A stretch of 64,000 nucleotides of DNA, taken from positions 3,053,001 through 3,117,000 of the forward strand of contig NZ_CP041243.1 in NCBI RefSeq assembly GCF_006547065.1. Reading direction: 5' to 3'. This DNA comes from Brevundimonas sp. M20. GTDB taxonomy: Bacteria; Pseudomonadota; Alphaproteobacteria; Caulobacterales; Caulobacteraceae. The translations under genes were made by a program, and so were the position numbers. A model generated the notes under the pieces. It did no database searches. It saw nothing but the letters and a program-made list of their open reading frames with translations, and was not told the origin of the DNA. Below are positions 8,303-17,220 of the stretch, in pieces; positions within the stretch are counted from its first letter, which is position 1, and each line of letters starts with the position of its first letter.

Positions 8303-9325
8303 ATGACCCTGAGCATCCCCCGTCCCGGCATTCTTCCGGCCCAGTCGATCGAAGCCCTGATCGCCGGTGGCGCGATCTCCACAGAAACCCCGTTCGACGC
8401 CGATCAGGTGCAGCCGGCCAGTCTGGACCTGCGCCTGTCCGCGACGGCCTGGCGCGTGCGCGCCTCCTTCCTGCCCGGCAAGCGCAAGGTCGAGGACCGC
8501 ATCGCCGACGTGGCCATGCACACCATCGACCTGTCCGCCGGCTACGTACTGGAGAAGGGCTGCGTGTACATCGCCAAGCTGCAGGAGCGACTGAGCCTGC
8601 CCAAGGGCCTGATCGCCCGCGCCAATCCCAAGAGCTCGACCGGCCGGGTGGATGTCTTCGTCCGCCTGCTGACGGATCGGGGCGGCAGCTTCGACGATGT
8701 CGAGGAAGGCTATGAAGGGCCGCTGTATCTCGAGATCGCGCCCCAGACCTTTTCCATTCTGGTCCGTCCGGGCACCCGCCTGAACCAGCTGCGCCTGAAG
8801 GCCGGCGAACCGCCGAAGCTGGAGACCCGCTCGGTCGGCGTCGATCTGCAGGCCAGCGAGATCGTCGGCTTCCGCGGCCGCCGCCACGCCGGGGTGGTCG
8901 ATCTGGACAATATCGACGGCCACGACCCGCGCGACTTCTGGGAGCCGCTGACCCTGCGTCGTGGCGAACTGCTGCTGGACCCGGGCGAGTTCTACATCCT
9001 GGCCTCGTCGGACGACGTCGAAATCCCGGTCGATCAGGCGGCCGAAATGACTCCGATCGACCCGTCCGTCGGCGAGTTCCGCGTGCACTACGCAGGCTTC
9101 TTCGATCCGGGCTTCGGCACGGACGAGGCGCACGGCGCGGGCTCCAAGGGCGTGCTGGAAGTGCGCACGCACGACACGCCGTTCCTGCTGGAGCACGGCC
9201 AGATCGTCGCAAGGCTGGTCTATGAGCCGCTGACTGAACGCCCCAGCCGCCTCTACGGCGAGGGCGGCAGCCACTATCAGAAGCAGGGCCTGAAGCTGTC
9301 GAAACACTTCAGGCCGTGGGGATAA
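8303..9325 (+). CDS. 2'-deoxycytidine 5'-triphosphate deaminase, long two-domain form
   Basis: A 340-residue protein of the long alphaproteobacterial dCTP deaminase type, roughly twice the length of enterobacterial Dcd (about 190). Both halves have the dUTPase/dCTP-deaminase beta fold: the first with QPASLDLRLS (about 34-43) and GLIARANPKSSTGRVDVFVR, the second with FRVHYAGFFDPGFG and TPFLLEHGQIVARL. It supplies dUMP for thymidylate synthesis by deaminating dCTP to dUTP. The ATG at 8303 has only a weak ribosome site (AGCGATAGGC). It is divergent from apaG and convergent with the MFS gene. Confidence 0.9.
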   Translation: MTLSIPRPGILPAQSIEALIAGGAISTETPFDADQVQPASLDLRLSATAWRVRASFLPGKRKVEDRIADVAMHTIDLSAGYVLEKGCVYIAKLQERLSLPKGLIARANPKSSTGRVDVFVRLLTDRGGSFDDVEEGYEGPLYLEIAPQTFSILVRPGTRLNQLRLKAGEPPKLETRSVGVDLQASEIVGFRGRRHAGVVDLDNIDGHDPRDFWEPLTLRRGELLLDPGEFYILASSDDVEIPVDQAAEMTPIDPSVGEFRVHYAGFFDPGFGTDEAHGAGSKGVLEVRTHDTPFLLEHGQIVARLVYEPLTERPSRLYGEGGSHYQKQGLKLSKHFRPWG

Positions 9326-9326
9326 T

Positions 9327-9402
9327 GGGCGTGGGTATGGGGTGTCGGGTTTGGCGGTTCGCACTCCTGCCGCCACACCCCACACCCGGAACCCCACACC
9401 CT
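9327..9402. repeat. Heptad-built inverted repeat B (word GGGTGTG)
   Basis: The left arm 9327-9357 reads GGGCGTG, GGTATG, GGGTGTC, GGGTTTG, then GCGG. The right arm, read from 9401 down to 9370 on the other strand, is GGGTGTG, GGGTTCC, GGGTGTG, GGGTGTG, then GCGG. The loop is 12 nt. The element starts 1 nt after the dCTP deaminase stop, and its right arm ends in the stop codon of the convergent MFS gene, so it fills the whole junction. Confidence 0.85.
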
Positions 9403-10693
9403 AGGATAGCTTGTCCGCTTTCCTGAGGCCCGGGAACATCGCGGCCCAGGCGCCGGTGGCGACCAGCGCGCCGACGCCGCCGAAACAGGCCGCGCCGACC
9501 GCGCCGAGAACGCGAACCATCAGGCCGGAGTAGGCCTCACCGAGCTCATTCGACGCGCCGATGAACAGCATGGAGACCGAGCTGACCCGGCCGCGCATGT
9601 GATCGGGCGTGGCCAGCTGGATCAGGGTCTGGCGGATGTTGACGCTGATCATGTCGGCGGCGCCGCCGAGGAACAGGGCCAACCCCGACAGCCAGACGAT
9701 CTTCGACAGGCCGAACGTCAGGGTGCACAGGCCGAACACGGCCACCGCCGCGAACATCCAGCGCCCCCCGTGCTGCACGATGGGGAACCGGCTCAGATAA
9801 ATGGCCACCGTCATGGCGCCGACGCCGAACGACGCCCGCAGCAGGCCGAAACCGATCGCGCCGACGTGCAGGATGTCGCGCGCAAAGATCGGCGTCAGCA
9901 GGGCCACGCCCGCCAGCAGGACCACGACCAGATCCAGCGAGATCGCGCCCAGAACGATCTTCGTCTTCCAGACGTAGGCCAGACCTTCCTTCACGGACTC
10001 CAGCGGCGACAGCTTGGTCTCAACCTGTGCGGGCCTGCCGCTGGTGCGGATCAGGATGAAGGCGGCGACCGCGAGCAGGAACAGGCCCAGCGACACGGCA
10101 TAGGCCAGCGGCACGTTCACCGCCACGATGACCCCGCCGAGCGCCGGGCCGGCGATGGCTCCGGTCTGGAAGGCGATGGACTGGGCCGCGATGGCGGGCG
10201 GCAAGGCCTTGCGCCCGACCACCATCGGCAGGAAGGCCTGACTGGCCGGGGCCAGGAAGGCGCGGGCGGCGCCGAAGACGGCGGCGACGGCGAGCAGACC
10301 CCACAGCGGAGGCGCACCATGGATGGCCATGGCGAGGAAGGAGGCCGCACAGGCGGACTCGACCAGAATGGATATCCAGACGGTCTGCTTCCGGTCCCGA
10401 CGGTCGGCCATGGCGCCCGCGGGCAGGGTGAAGGCCAGCAGCGGCAGGAACTGACACAGGCCGACGAGGCCCAGATACAGGCTGGCCTCGGCCACCGGAT
10501 GATCTCGCCGGGCGATCTCATAGACCTGCCACAACAGGGCCGACGACTGGATCTGGATGCCCAGCACGGCGACCACGCGGCCGAACCAGAGCAGGCGGAA
10601 GTCGCGAATGCCCCACGGACTGGACGGACCTTCAGGCGGCGGAGGCGGGACGGGCGGCGTGGGCGTGCCGGCGTCAAGGCTTTCAACAGTCAC
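9401..10693 (-). CDS. MFS transporter (EntS/MFS_3-like exporter)
   Basis: A 430-residue inner-membrane protein with a Pro-rich cytoplasmic N-terminus (residues 9-24) and about 12 hydrophobic segments. The loop after segment 2 has AGAMADRRDRKQT, a typical MFS loop motif. Similarity of the FRLLWFGR start and TPDHMRGRVSSV region places it in the MFS_3 group that includes enterobactin exporters. It starts with GTG, overlapping the cupin gene stop by 4 nt (GTGA), which indicates translational coupling. Substrate unknown. Confidence 0.9.
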   Translation of the reverse strand: MTVESLDAGTPTPPVPPPPPEGPSSPWGIRDFRLLWFGRVVAVLGIQIQSSALLWQVYEIARRDHPVAEASLYLGLVGLCQFLPLLAFTLPAGAMADRRDRKQTVWISILVESACAASFLAMAIHGAPPLWGLLAVAAVFGAARAFLAPASQAFLPMVVGRKALPPAIAAQSIAFQTGAIAGPALGGVIVAVNVPLAYAVSLGLFLLAVAAFILIRTSGRPAQVETKLSPLESVKEGLAYVWKTKIVLGAISLDLVVVLLAGVALLTPIFARDILHVGAIGFGLLRASFGVGAMTVAIYLSRFPIVQHGGRWMFAAVAVFGLCTLTFGLSKIVWLSGLALFLGGAADMISVNIRQTLIQLATPDHMRGRVSSVSMLFIGASNELGEAYSGLMVRVLGAVGAACFGGVGALVATGAWAAMFPGLRKADKLS

Positions 10694-11166
10694 GTGCGTC
10701 GATCGTATTTCGGGTAGGGGGAGCCGTCCCGGTGGAAGTAGCGGTCCGCCCCTTCAGGCAGGACCATGTCGATATCAGGGTAGTCGCAGGCGTCGGTTTT
10801 CGGGGAGCGCGTCCCGACCTCGAGCAGCACGGCCTCGCCGCCGGAACGGTTCTCGATCTTGTGGCCGTTCGGTACGCCCGCGGGGAAGCCGGCGCAATCG
10901 CCGGCGCGCAGGACGGTCTCTCCATCCTCCTCGACCAGCACCACCTCGCCGGACAGGACGGTGACGAACTCATCCTCGTTCGCGTGCCAGTGCCGCTGGC
11001 TGGACCAGGCGCCCGCGGGCAGGCGCAGCAGGTTGACGCCGAACTGGGTCAGCCCGGCCGCATCGCCCAGCTTCCAGCGGCGGCGCGGCTTGCACGGTCC
11101 GGCGTGCTCTTCCGGGTAGGCTGTCCCGTGTCCGGTCGGCGCGTTCTCGATGTCGATCTTAGGCAT
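10690..11166 (-). CDS. Cupin-domain protein
   Basis: A 158-residue single-cupin protein with the two cupin motifs: RHWHANEDEFVTVLSGEV (motif 1, with H, H, E ligands) and a PNGHKIENRS segment (motif 2). A metal-binding beta barrel is expected. The ATG at 11166 is chosen because longer frames overlap the divergent dapE start. Its stop overlaps the start of the MFS gene, so the pair probably acts together, for example sensing or modifying a compound that the MFS carrier exports. The reaction is unknown. Confidence 0.85.
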   Translation of the reverse strand: MPKIDIENAPTGHGTAYPEEHAGPCKPRRRWKLGDAAGLTQFGVNLLRLPAGAWSSQRHWHANEDEFVTVLSGEVVLVEEDGETVLRAGDCAGFPAGVPNGHKIENRSGGEAVLLEVGTRSPKTDACDYPDIDMVLPEGADRYFHRDGSPYPKYDRRT

Positions 11167-11213
11167 GGCTCCAGCCTTCTCCCAATCGCCCGGACCACGT
11201 AAAGCAAGGAACC

Positions 11214-12404
11214 ATGAGCCATGCATCAACTCCGGTTATCGATCCTGTCGAACTGACCCGCGACCTGATCCGGATTCCGTCCGTCACTCCCGCTGATGAA
11301 GGCGCCATGGACGTGCTGGAACGGACCCTGACGGCGCTGGGCTTCAGCTGCCGTCGGCTGGCCTTCGGCGACCCGGACGGCGTGGGCGCCGATGCGCGGA
11401 TCGAGAACCTGTACGCCCGGCGCGGGACGGCTTCGCCCAACCTGTGCTTCGCCGGTCATACGGACGTGGTGCCGACCGGCTCGACCGAGGCGTGGTCCTC
11501 CGCTCCCTTCGGCGCCGAGGTGAAGGACGGCGTGCTGTACGGACGCGGCGCCGTGGACATGAAGGGCGGGATCGCCGCCTGGGTCGCGGCGGTATCGAAG
11601 GTGCTGGCTGATGGCGATGTGCCCGGCTCGCTGTCCTTCCTGATCACCGGCGACGAGGAAGGCCCCGCGCTGCACGGCACCAAGAAGGTCGTCGAGGCCC
11701 TGATGGCCGAGGGCGAGGTGATCGACGCCTGCGTGGTGGGCGAGCCGTCTTCGCAGCAGCGGCTGGGCGACATGATCAAGATCGGCCGTCGCGGCTCACT
11801 GAACACCTGGTTCACGGTGCACGGAAAGCAGGGGCACGTCGCCTACCCCGACCGCGCGGCCAATCCGGTGCCGGTGCTGGCCAAGCTGGCGGCGACGTTG
11901 GCGGCGCACAGGCTGGACGACGGCTACGAAGCCTTCCAGCCCTCCAACCTTGAACTGACCACGCTGGATGTCGGCAACACCGCGACCAATCTGATCCCCG
12001 CCGAGGCGCGGGGACGGCTGAACATCCGCTTCAATCCCTCCCATACGGGTGAAAGCCTGATGGCCTGGCTGAACGCCGAGGCCGGCAAGGCCCAGACCGA
12101 GAGCGGACTGCGCATCGAGGTCGAGCACATGCACTCTGGCGACGCCTTCCTGACCCAGGCGGGCGTGTTCGTGCAGGCGGTGCAGGACGCGGTGGAGACC
12201 GAACTGGGCATTCGCCCGGAAGCCTCGACCACCGGCGGCACCTCGGACGCCCGCTTCATCCGCGCCATGTGCCCGGTGCTGGAACTGGGACTGGTCGGCC
12301 AGACCATGCATCAGATCGACGAACGGGTGCCGACCGCCGAGCTTGAGGCGCTGGCCAAGACCTATGAGCGGGTGATCCGGACCTTCTTCGTCCGTAGCGC
12401 CTAA
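11214..12404 (+). CDS. dapE: Succinyl-diaminopimelate desuccinylase
   Basis: A zinc M20 hydrolase that removes succinate from N-succinyl-LL-diaminopimelate in lysine and peptidoglycan precursor synthesis. At 396 residues it has GHTDVVP with H82 and D84, the bridging D115 in AVDMKGG, the catalytic E148-E149 in TGDEEG, the dimerisation-domain stretch GKQGHVAYP, and TGGTSDARF near the end. The ATG at 11214 follows AAGGAACC. It overlaps the end of the convergent small membrane protein by 4 nt. Confidence 0.96.
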   Translation: MSHASTPVIDPVELTRDLIRIPSVTPADEGAMDVLERTLTALGFSCRRLAFGDPDGVGADARIENLYARRGTASPNLCFAGHTDVVPTGSTEAWSSAPFGAEVKDGVLYGRGAVDMKGGIAAWVAAVSKVLADGDVPGSLSFLITGDEEGPALHGTKKVVEALMAEGEVIDACVVGEPSSQQRLGDMIKIGRRGSLNTWFTVHGKQGHVAYPDRAANPVPVLAKLAATLAAHRLDDGYEAFQPSNLELTTLDVGNTATNLIPAEARGRLNIRFNPSHTGESLMAWLNAEAGKAQTESGLRIEVEHMHSGDAFLTQAGVFVQAVQDAVETELGIRPEASTTGGTSDARFIRAMCPVLELGLVGQTMHQIDERVPTAELEALAKTYERVIRTFFVRSA

Positions 12405-12538
12405 AGGATCAGATCAAGGGCCAACAAGGCGCCGCCGAACATCGCGCCGAAGGCGACGAGGAAGAAGAAGACCTCCCTCACCGGCCCGCCCCGTCGTTCC
12501 AGACGCACGGGCGGCAGCTTGACAGGCAACTGACGCAT
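12401..12538 (-). CDS. Small single-helix membrane protein
   Basis: A 45-residue protein: a basic N-terminal part (residues 1-23, LPPVRLERRGG) and one hydrophobic helix (about 24-44). The ATG at 12538 has a strong GGGAGAGGGA site; the frame is open further upstream without one. It has no recognised family. Its last 4 nt overlap the dapE stop region in convergent orientation. Real by ribosome site and membrane pattern, function unknown. Confidence 0.6.
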   Translation of the reverse strand: MRQLPVKLPPVRLERRGGPVREVFFFLVAFGAMFGGALLALDLIL

Positions 12539-12602
12539 CCGATCCCTCTCCCAACTGGAAGAGGCTGCGCCCGGTTCGTTGAACGCGCGTTGAGAAACGT
12601 GG

Positions 12603-13922
12603 TTAGGACGCCGGGCGCTCAAGGAAGCGCAGCGCGCTCAGCACATGGGTCTTCACACCCAGCGGCAGGACACGCTCGTTCACATGGAAGGCGGGGGAAT
12701 GGTTCGGCGGACCGCTCGCCGGGTCGATGCCGTCCGGGGTGCCGCCCAGATGGTAGAAGACGCCCGGCACTTCTTGCGAGAGGTAGGAGAAGTCCTCGGC
12801 CACGGTGGTCGGCGGAGAGACCGAATTGACGTTCCCCTCGCCCGCCGCCTCGGTCAGGACCGGGGCGAGCCAGGCGGAGAGTTCCGCGTTATTGAAGACC
12901 AGGGCGGCGTTCTGGCGGACTGAAAACTCGGCCGTCGCACCATAGTTTTCGGCCACGTTGTTGATCGCCACTCCGGCGCGCCGGACCAGATCGTCGCGCT
13001 GGGCGACGTCGAAGGTGCGCAGGGTGCCCGACAGGGTCGCGGTGTCCGGGATGATATTGTAGCGCACCCCCGCATCAAGGGTCGCGATGGTGAAGACCGT
13101 CGGCGTGGTGGTCGGATCGATGGTGCGGGCGGTCAGGCTGTTGATCGTCTGAACGATGTCGGCGGAGGCCGCGATGACGTCCACGCCCTTCCACGGCCAT
13201 GCGCCGTGGGTCTGGCGACCGTGCAGGACGATGTCCACCCGATCGGACGCCGCCATGAAGCCCTGCGGGCGATAGAAGATCGTGCCCGGACGCCCCGGCA
13301 CCACATGCAGGCCGAAGATGGCGTCTGGACGCGGATCGCGCAGCGCCCCCTCCTCGATCATCAGGGCCGCGCCGCCCTTGGGCTCTCCCGGAGGCGCGCC
13401 CTCCTCGGCGGGCTGGAAAATGAAGACGACGGTTCCTGCGATGTCGTCCTTCATCCCCGCCAGCACCTCGGCGGCGCCCATCAGCATGGCGACGTGGGCG
13501 TCATGACCGCAGGCATGGGCCACCGGCACCGTCTGCCCCATGTAGGTTCCTGTCGCGGTCGAGGCGAAGGGCAGTCCCGTGGCCTCGAGGACGGGCAGGG
13601 CGTCCATGTCGGCGCGCAGGGCGACCGTGCGACCGGGCTTGCCCCCGCGCAGGATGCCGACCACGCCGGTCCGCCCGACGCCGGTTCGAACCTCCAGACC
13701 CAAGGCGCGCAGATGGTCGGCCACCACCCCGGCGGTGCGGGTCTCGGCGAAGCCAAGTTCCGGATTGGCGTGCAGATCCCGCCGCCATTCCACGACGCGC
13801 GAATTGACCTGCTCCACCGCAGCTTCGACCCGCGAAAGCGGAACCTGCGCGGCGGCTCCTTCGGCCATGAAGATCAGCCCGAGAGCGAGCGACGAAGCGG
13901 CGATCAGACGGCGGGTGGTCAT
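12603..13922 (-). CDS. M20 family amidohydrolase, exported
   Basis: A 439-residue metal hydrolase of the M20D amidohydrolase group (relatives of hippurate hydrolase and IAA-amino-acid hydrolases). A signal peptide is clear (residues 1-25, ending AEGAAAQ). Conserved motifs are RADMDALPV, the metal-binding HACGHDAHVAML, FIFQPAEEG and a late AEDFSYLSQ. It should cleave N-acyl amino acids or peptides in the periplasm. The frame stays open for 139 codons upstream, but the ATG at 13922 with GGAG 8 nt upstream and the signal peptide define the start. Confidence 0.92.
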   Translation of the reverse strand: MTTRRLIAASSLALGLIFMAEGAAAQVPLSRVEAAVEQVNSRVVEWRRDLHANPELGFAETRTAGVVADHLRALGLEVRTGVGRTGVVGILRGGKPGRTVALRADMDALPVLEATGLPFASTATGTYMGQTVPVAHACGHDAHVAMLMGAAEVLAGMKDDIAGTVVFIFQPAEEGAPPGEPKGGAALMIEEGALRDPRPDAIFGLHVVPGRPGTIFYRPQGFMAASDRVDIVLHGRQTHGAWPWKGVDVIAASADIVQTINSLTARTIDPTTTPTVFTIATLDAGVRYNIIPDTATLSGTLRTFDVAQRDDLVRRAGVAINNVAENYGATAEFSVRQNAALVFNNAELSAWLAPVLTEAAGEGNVNSVSPPTTVAEDFSYLSQEVPGVFYHLGGTPDGIDPASGPPNHSPAFHVNERVLPLGVKTHVLSALRFLERPAS

Positions 13923-14001
13923 GGCGGTCTCCGGCAAGACCGTCACCGTGACAGTCCCCCCGCCCCTTGCGCAAGACCGACGCTCTCTCGATCTGTCCCG
14001 G

Positions 14002-14352
14002 ATGACTTTGAAGCAGGCGAAGACCAACTGGCGAGACGTGGTTCTGGTCTGCCGAAAATGCCAGAAGAAGCTCGATGGCGAGGGCTTTGGGCCCGAGGGC
14101 GACCGCTCGCTGAGGAAGGCCCTGCGCAAGACGTTGAAGGCGGGCAAGGGACGCAAGGCCGAGGTCGTCGTCATGGAGACCGACTGCTTCGATGTCTGTC
14201 CGAAGAACGCCGTGGTCGCGGTGCGGGCGGGGCGCCAGTCCTCGCCCATGCTGATCGTGCCGAAAGGCGCTGATCTTACGCAGGTGCGGACAGCGCTGGA
14301 GCTGGAGATCGACAGCCCCGGCGCTTCGTCGACGGCCATTCAGCGGGGGTGA
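14002..14352 (+). CDS. (2Fe-2S) ferredoxin-like thioredoxin-fold protein
   Basis: A 116-residue protein with VCRKCQKK near residue 15 and TDCFDVCPKNA near residue 62. The two pairs of cysteines (C16, C19, about C61 and C65) are placed as in thioredoxin-like [2Fe-2S] ferredoxins. It may carry electrons or a metal cluster; its partner is not evident here. The ATG at 14002 gives a start close to the first conserved strand. It is divergent from the amidohydrolase and runs toward the MFS gene. Confidence 0.8.
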   Translation: MTLKQAKTNWRDVVLVCRKCQKKLDGEGFGPEGDRSLRKALRKTLKAGKGRKAEVVVMETDCFDVCPKNAVVAVRAGRQSSPMLIVPKGADLTQVRTALELEIDSPGASSTAIQRG

Positions 14353-14384
14353 CCTGAACCGGCCGAGAGCTTAGGCTTGCGCTT

Positions 14385-15683
14385 GTGAAACTTCGCTCGC
14401 CCGCCTTCGCCCTGTTGTTCGCGGTCAGCCTGATCGCCGCGGCCGGCAATTTCGCCCTGCAAACCGTGCTTCCGAGCATCGGCCGCACCTTTCAGCTGCG
14501 GGACATTCTGGTGTCGGCGGCCTTCGCCCTGTCCGCCCTGATGTGGACCCTGACCTCCCCTTTCTGGGCGCGGTTGTCGGACCGGATGGGCCGCAAGAAG
14601 GTGATGATGATCGGTCTGGGCGGCTTCATCCTGTCGATGACCGGATTTGGACTGGCGACGACCGCGGGGCTGGAGGGCTGGCTCGGCTTCGGCGTCGCCT
14701 TCGCCCTGATGGCCATGGCGCGGACCATCTACGGCGTCTTCGGATCAGCGGCTCCCATCGCTTCACAGGCCTATATCGCGGACCGGACCAGCGCGGAGCA
14801 GCGGACGCAGGCCATGTCCGTGCTGGCGTCGGCGCAAGGGCTCGGCACCGTGATCGGGCCGATGCTGGCGCCGCTGTTCATCCTGCCGCTCGTCGGACTG
14901 GCGGGCCCGATGTACGCCTTCGCCGCCATCGGCGTGGCGGCCCTGCTGGTGGTCTGGCGCAAGCTGCCGAGCGGCGAGGTTCTGCGCGTTCCCTCGCCCA
15001 GCGGTCGTGACCGGAGCGGCAAGGGCCTGTGGCGCGACCCGCGTGTCCGCGATTATCTGCTGTATGGCCTGCTGGTCACCGGGGCGCAGGCGATCAACAT
15101 CTCCGTGCTTGGCTTCCATGTCATTGATGAGATGGCGGCCACCGGCACGGCGCTGGAGAACGCCCATCCCTTCATATCGCTGGCGATGTTCGCGGGGGCC
15201 GCCGCCACCTTGCTGGCGCAGTGGGGCCTGATCCCGATGCTGAAGCTGCAACCCCGCGATCTCGTGCGTTGGGGCGCCGCCCTGGCTCTGATCGGCAATG
15301 TCCTCAGCATCACCGCTCCCGGCTACTACGGGGTGGTGATGGGGTACGCGGTGGTATCGATGGGTCTGGGTTTCGCCCGGCCCGGCTTCACCGCAGGATC
15401 ATCCCTCTCGGTCGGAGCGGCCGAGCAGGGCGCGATCGCCGGGCTGATGATGGCGCTGGCAGGCCTCAGCTTCCTGCTGCCGCCGGTGATCGGCGTGGCC
15501 CTGTACGAACTGGCGGAGCCCGCGCCCTTCATCGCCAACGCCGCGCTGCTGGCCCTCGCCACTGTCCTGTGCTTCGTCAGCCCCAGCCTGCGCACGGGGC
15601 CGCCAGATCTCCCGGACAGGGACGAGACCCCCTCGCCGACAACGCCGCCCGCATCCCAGCCCGGACCGGAAGGCAACCGCTGA
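14385..15683 (+). CDS. MFS transporter
   Basis: A 432-residue carrier with about 12 membrane segments. The MFS signature RLSDRMGRKKVMM lies in the loop after segment 2 (about residues 61-74), and a second charged loop SGRDRSGKG marks the centre. The C-terminal tail is Pro/Thr-rich and polar (last 30 residues). It uses a GTG start at 14385, 32 nt after the ferredoxin-like gene, so the two may be cotranscribed. The tetracycline-resistance-like layout suggests drug or metabolite export, but the substrate cannot be read from sequence. Confidence 0.88.
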   Translation: MKLRSPAFALLFAVSLIAAAGNFALQTVLPSIGRTFQLRDILVSAAFALSALMWTLTSPFWARLSDRMGRKKVMMIGLGGFILSMTGFGLATTAGLEGWLGFGVAFALMAMARTIYGVFGSAAPIASQAYIADRTSAEQRTQAMSVLASAQGLGTVIGPMLAPLFILPLVGLAGPMYAFAAIGVAALLVVWRKLPSGEVLRVPSPSGRDRSGKGLWRDPRVRDYLLYGLLVTGAQAINISVLGFHVIDEMAATGTALENAHPFISLAMFAGAAATLLAQWGLIPMLKLQPRDLVRWGAALALIGNVLSITAPGYYGVVMGYAVVSMGLGFARPGFTAGSSLSVGAAEQGAIAGLMMALAGLSFLLPPVIGVALYELAEPAPFIANAALLALATVLCFVSPSLRTGPPDLPDRDETPSPTTPPASQPGPEGNR

Positions 15684-15732
15684 GACCACGCGCGCCCTTT
15701 TCTGGCCTCGCAAGCCGTGCCAGATCAGCGGC

Positions 15733-16164
15733 ATGGACACCGCCAAGATTGAAACGCGCATCGGCATCAGGGCCTCGACGGACGCCATCTGGGAGGTCAT
15801 CTCGAACCTGCCCGGCTGGGACGGCTGGAACCCGATCGAAACCGGTGTCTCCGGAACCATCGCCTTCGGCGGCGACCTCAAGCTGATCGAAGCCATCGAG
15901 GGCCTTCCGGAACGCCAGTGCGTCGCCCGCGTCGGCGAGTGGCAGCCCTATGCCCAGCTGGTCTGGGTGGAGAACCGGGGCCTGTGGTTCCGGTCCGTGC
16001 GCTATTTCGAGATCGAGGAGCTGGAGCCCGGCAGCTGCATCGCCGCCAACGGCTTCATCTTCCAGGGCCTGCGTGGCGAGATGTTCTTCGACAAGAACCG
16101 CAAGCACCTGCGTCATGCGGTCGACGGCGTGGCCGAGGCGTGGAAGGCGGCGGCGGAAGCCTGA
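15733..16164 (+). CDS. SRPBCC (START-like) domain protein
   Basis: A 143-residue protein of the polyketide cyclase/START-like fold. It begins with an ATDAIWEVISNLPGWDGWNP-type first strand and helix, and ends with the long amphipathic C-terminal helix (NRKHLRHAVDGVAEAWKAAAE) that closes the ligand pocket. Members bind hydrophobic ligands; the ligand is unknown. ATG start, 49 nt after the MFS gene. Confidence 0.85.
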   Translation: MDTAKIETRIGIRASTDAIWEVISNLPGWDGWNPIETGVSGTIAFGGDLKLIEAIEGLPERQCVARVGEWQPYAQLVWVENRGLWFRSVRYFEIEELEPGSCIAANGFIFQGLRGEMFFDKNRKHLRHAVDGVAEAWKAAAEA

Positions 16165-16195
16165 CCTTCATCGTTCCTCGCGGGTGACCTTGTTA

Positions 16196-16243
16196 AACCG
16201 CCCTTGGCCCCTCGCGGCGGACGTTCGTCAACCGCCCTTGGCC
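16196..16243. repeat. 14-bp direct repeat at the tadC 3' end
   Basis: AACCGCCCTTGGCC occurs at 16196-16209 and again at 16230-16243. The second copy is the last coding bases and stop of tadC (minus strand). The first lies 20 bp beyond it in the gap to the SRPBCC gene, as if the gene's end had been duplicated. Confidence 0.7.
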
Positions 16244-17211
16244 ATCGTGTCCTGAATGCTGATGATCGCCGGCGTCAGGATGACGATGAACAGGACCGGC
16301 AGGAAGAACAGGATCATCGGGACGGTCAGCTTGGCCGGCAGGGCCGCAGCCTTCTTCTCGGCCGCCGACAGGCGCAGTTCGCGGTTTTCCTTGGCCATGG
16401 TCCTGAGCGCGGCGCCCAAGGGCGTGCCGTAGGTTTCGGCCTGGGTCATGGCGGTGGCGACCGACTTCACCCCCGGATGGTTTGTCCGCTTGGCCAGTCC
16501 TTCGTAAGCCAGACGGCGATCCGGCAGATAGCTGAGCTCGGCCGACAGCAGGGTCAGTTCCTCCGCCAGATCGATGGAGGAACCGCCGATCTCCTGACTG
16601 ACCTTCTGGATGGCGGACTCGATCGACATCCCCGCCTCGACACAGATCAGCAGCAGGTCCAGCGCATCGGGAAAGGCCTGCATGATCGAGGTCTTACGCT
16701 TGGCGATGCGGTTGGCCAGAAAAATGTTGGGCGCATAGAAGCCGATCACCGCCGCGACCATGCAGATGGTCAGACGCATCATCAGCGCCAGGCCGAAATC
16801 GTTGAAGACGAACAGGTAGAAGACGGCCACCGCGAACAGGATGAACGGCATCGAGAAGCGGAAGAAATAGAAGGTCGTCAGCGGTTTGGGTCCGCGATAG
16901 CCCGCCTGGGCCATCTTGTCGGCGACCCTGGGGTCCTCCAGCAGCTTGGTCAGGTTCAGTTGCTCGACGACCCGCTTCTTGAAGCCTTCATCGGTGTGGC
17001 GCAGTCCGCCCTGCCCGCTCTGCGCGATGGCCTGACGCGACCGGCGCTTCAGCTCTTCCCGGCGGACCGATACGGCCTTCATCCGGTTGTCCAGACCGGC
17101 GCCCTGACCGAGCGAGCTGAGCAGGGTCACGAGGGTGGCGAACACCAGCACGCCGACGCCGAGGCTCAGCAGGTTCTGGACGTTGGTGAAGAAGGCGATG
17201 AACTGTCCCAT
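16228..17211 (-). CDS. tadC: Tad pilus inner-membrane platform protein TadC (CpaH)
   Basis: A 327-residue type II secretion F-family protein. An N-terminal hydrophobic segment is followed by a cytoplasmic region, the GspF core (ALDLLLICVEAGMSIESAIQKV...) and two C-terminal membrane helices. With TadB it forms the platform on which the CpaF ATPase polymerises or retracts Flp pilin. It starts 9 nt after the tadB stop. Last gene of the minus-strand cpa operon. Confidence 0.93.
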   Translation of the reverse strand: MGQFIAFFTNVQNLLSLGVGVLVFATLVTLLSSLGQGAGLDNRMKAVSVRREELKRRSRQAIAQSGQGGLRHTDEGFKKRVVEQLNLTKLLEDPRVADKMAQAGYRGPKPLTTFYFFRFSMPFILFAVAVFYLFVFNDFGLALMMRLTICMVAAVIGFYAPNIFLANRIAKRKTSIMQAFPDALDLLLICVEAGMSIESAIQKVSQEIGGSSIDLAEELTLLSAELSYLPDRRLAYEGLAKRTNHPGVKSVATAMTQAETYGTPLGAALRTMAKENRELRLSAAEKKAAALPAKLTVPMILFFLPVLFIVILTPAIISIQDTMAKGG

Positions 17212-17220
17212 GACCTGTCC

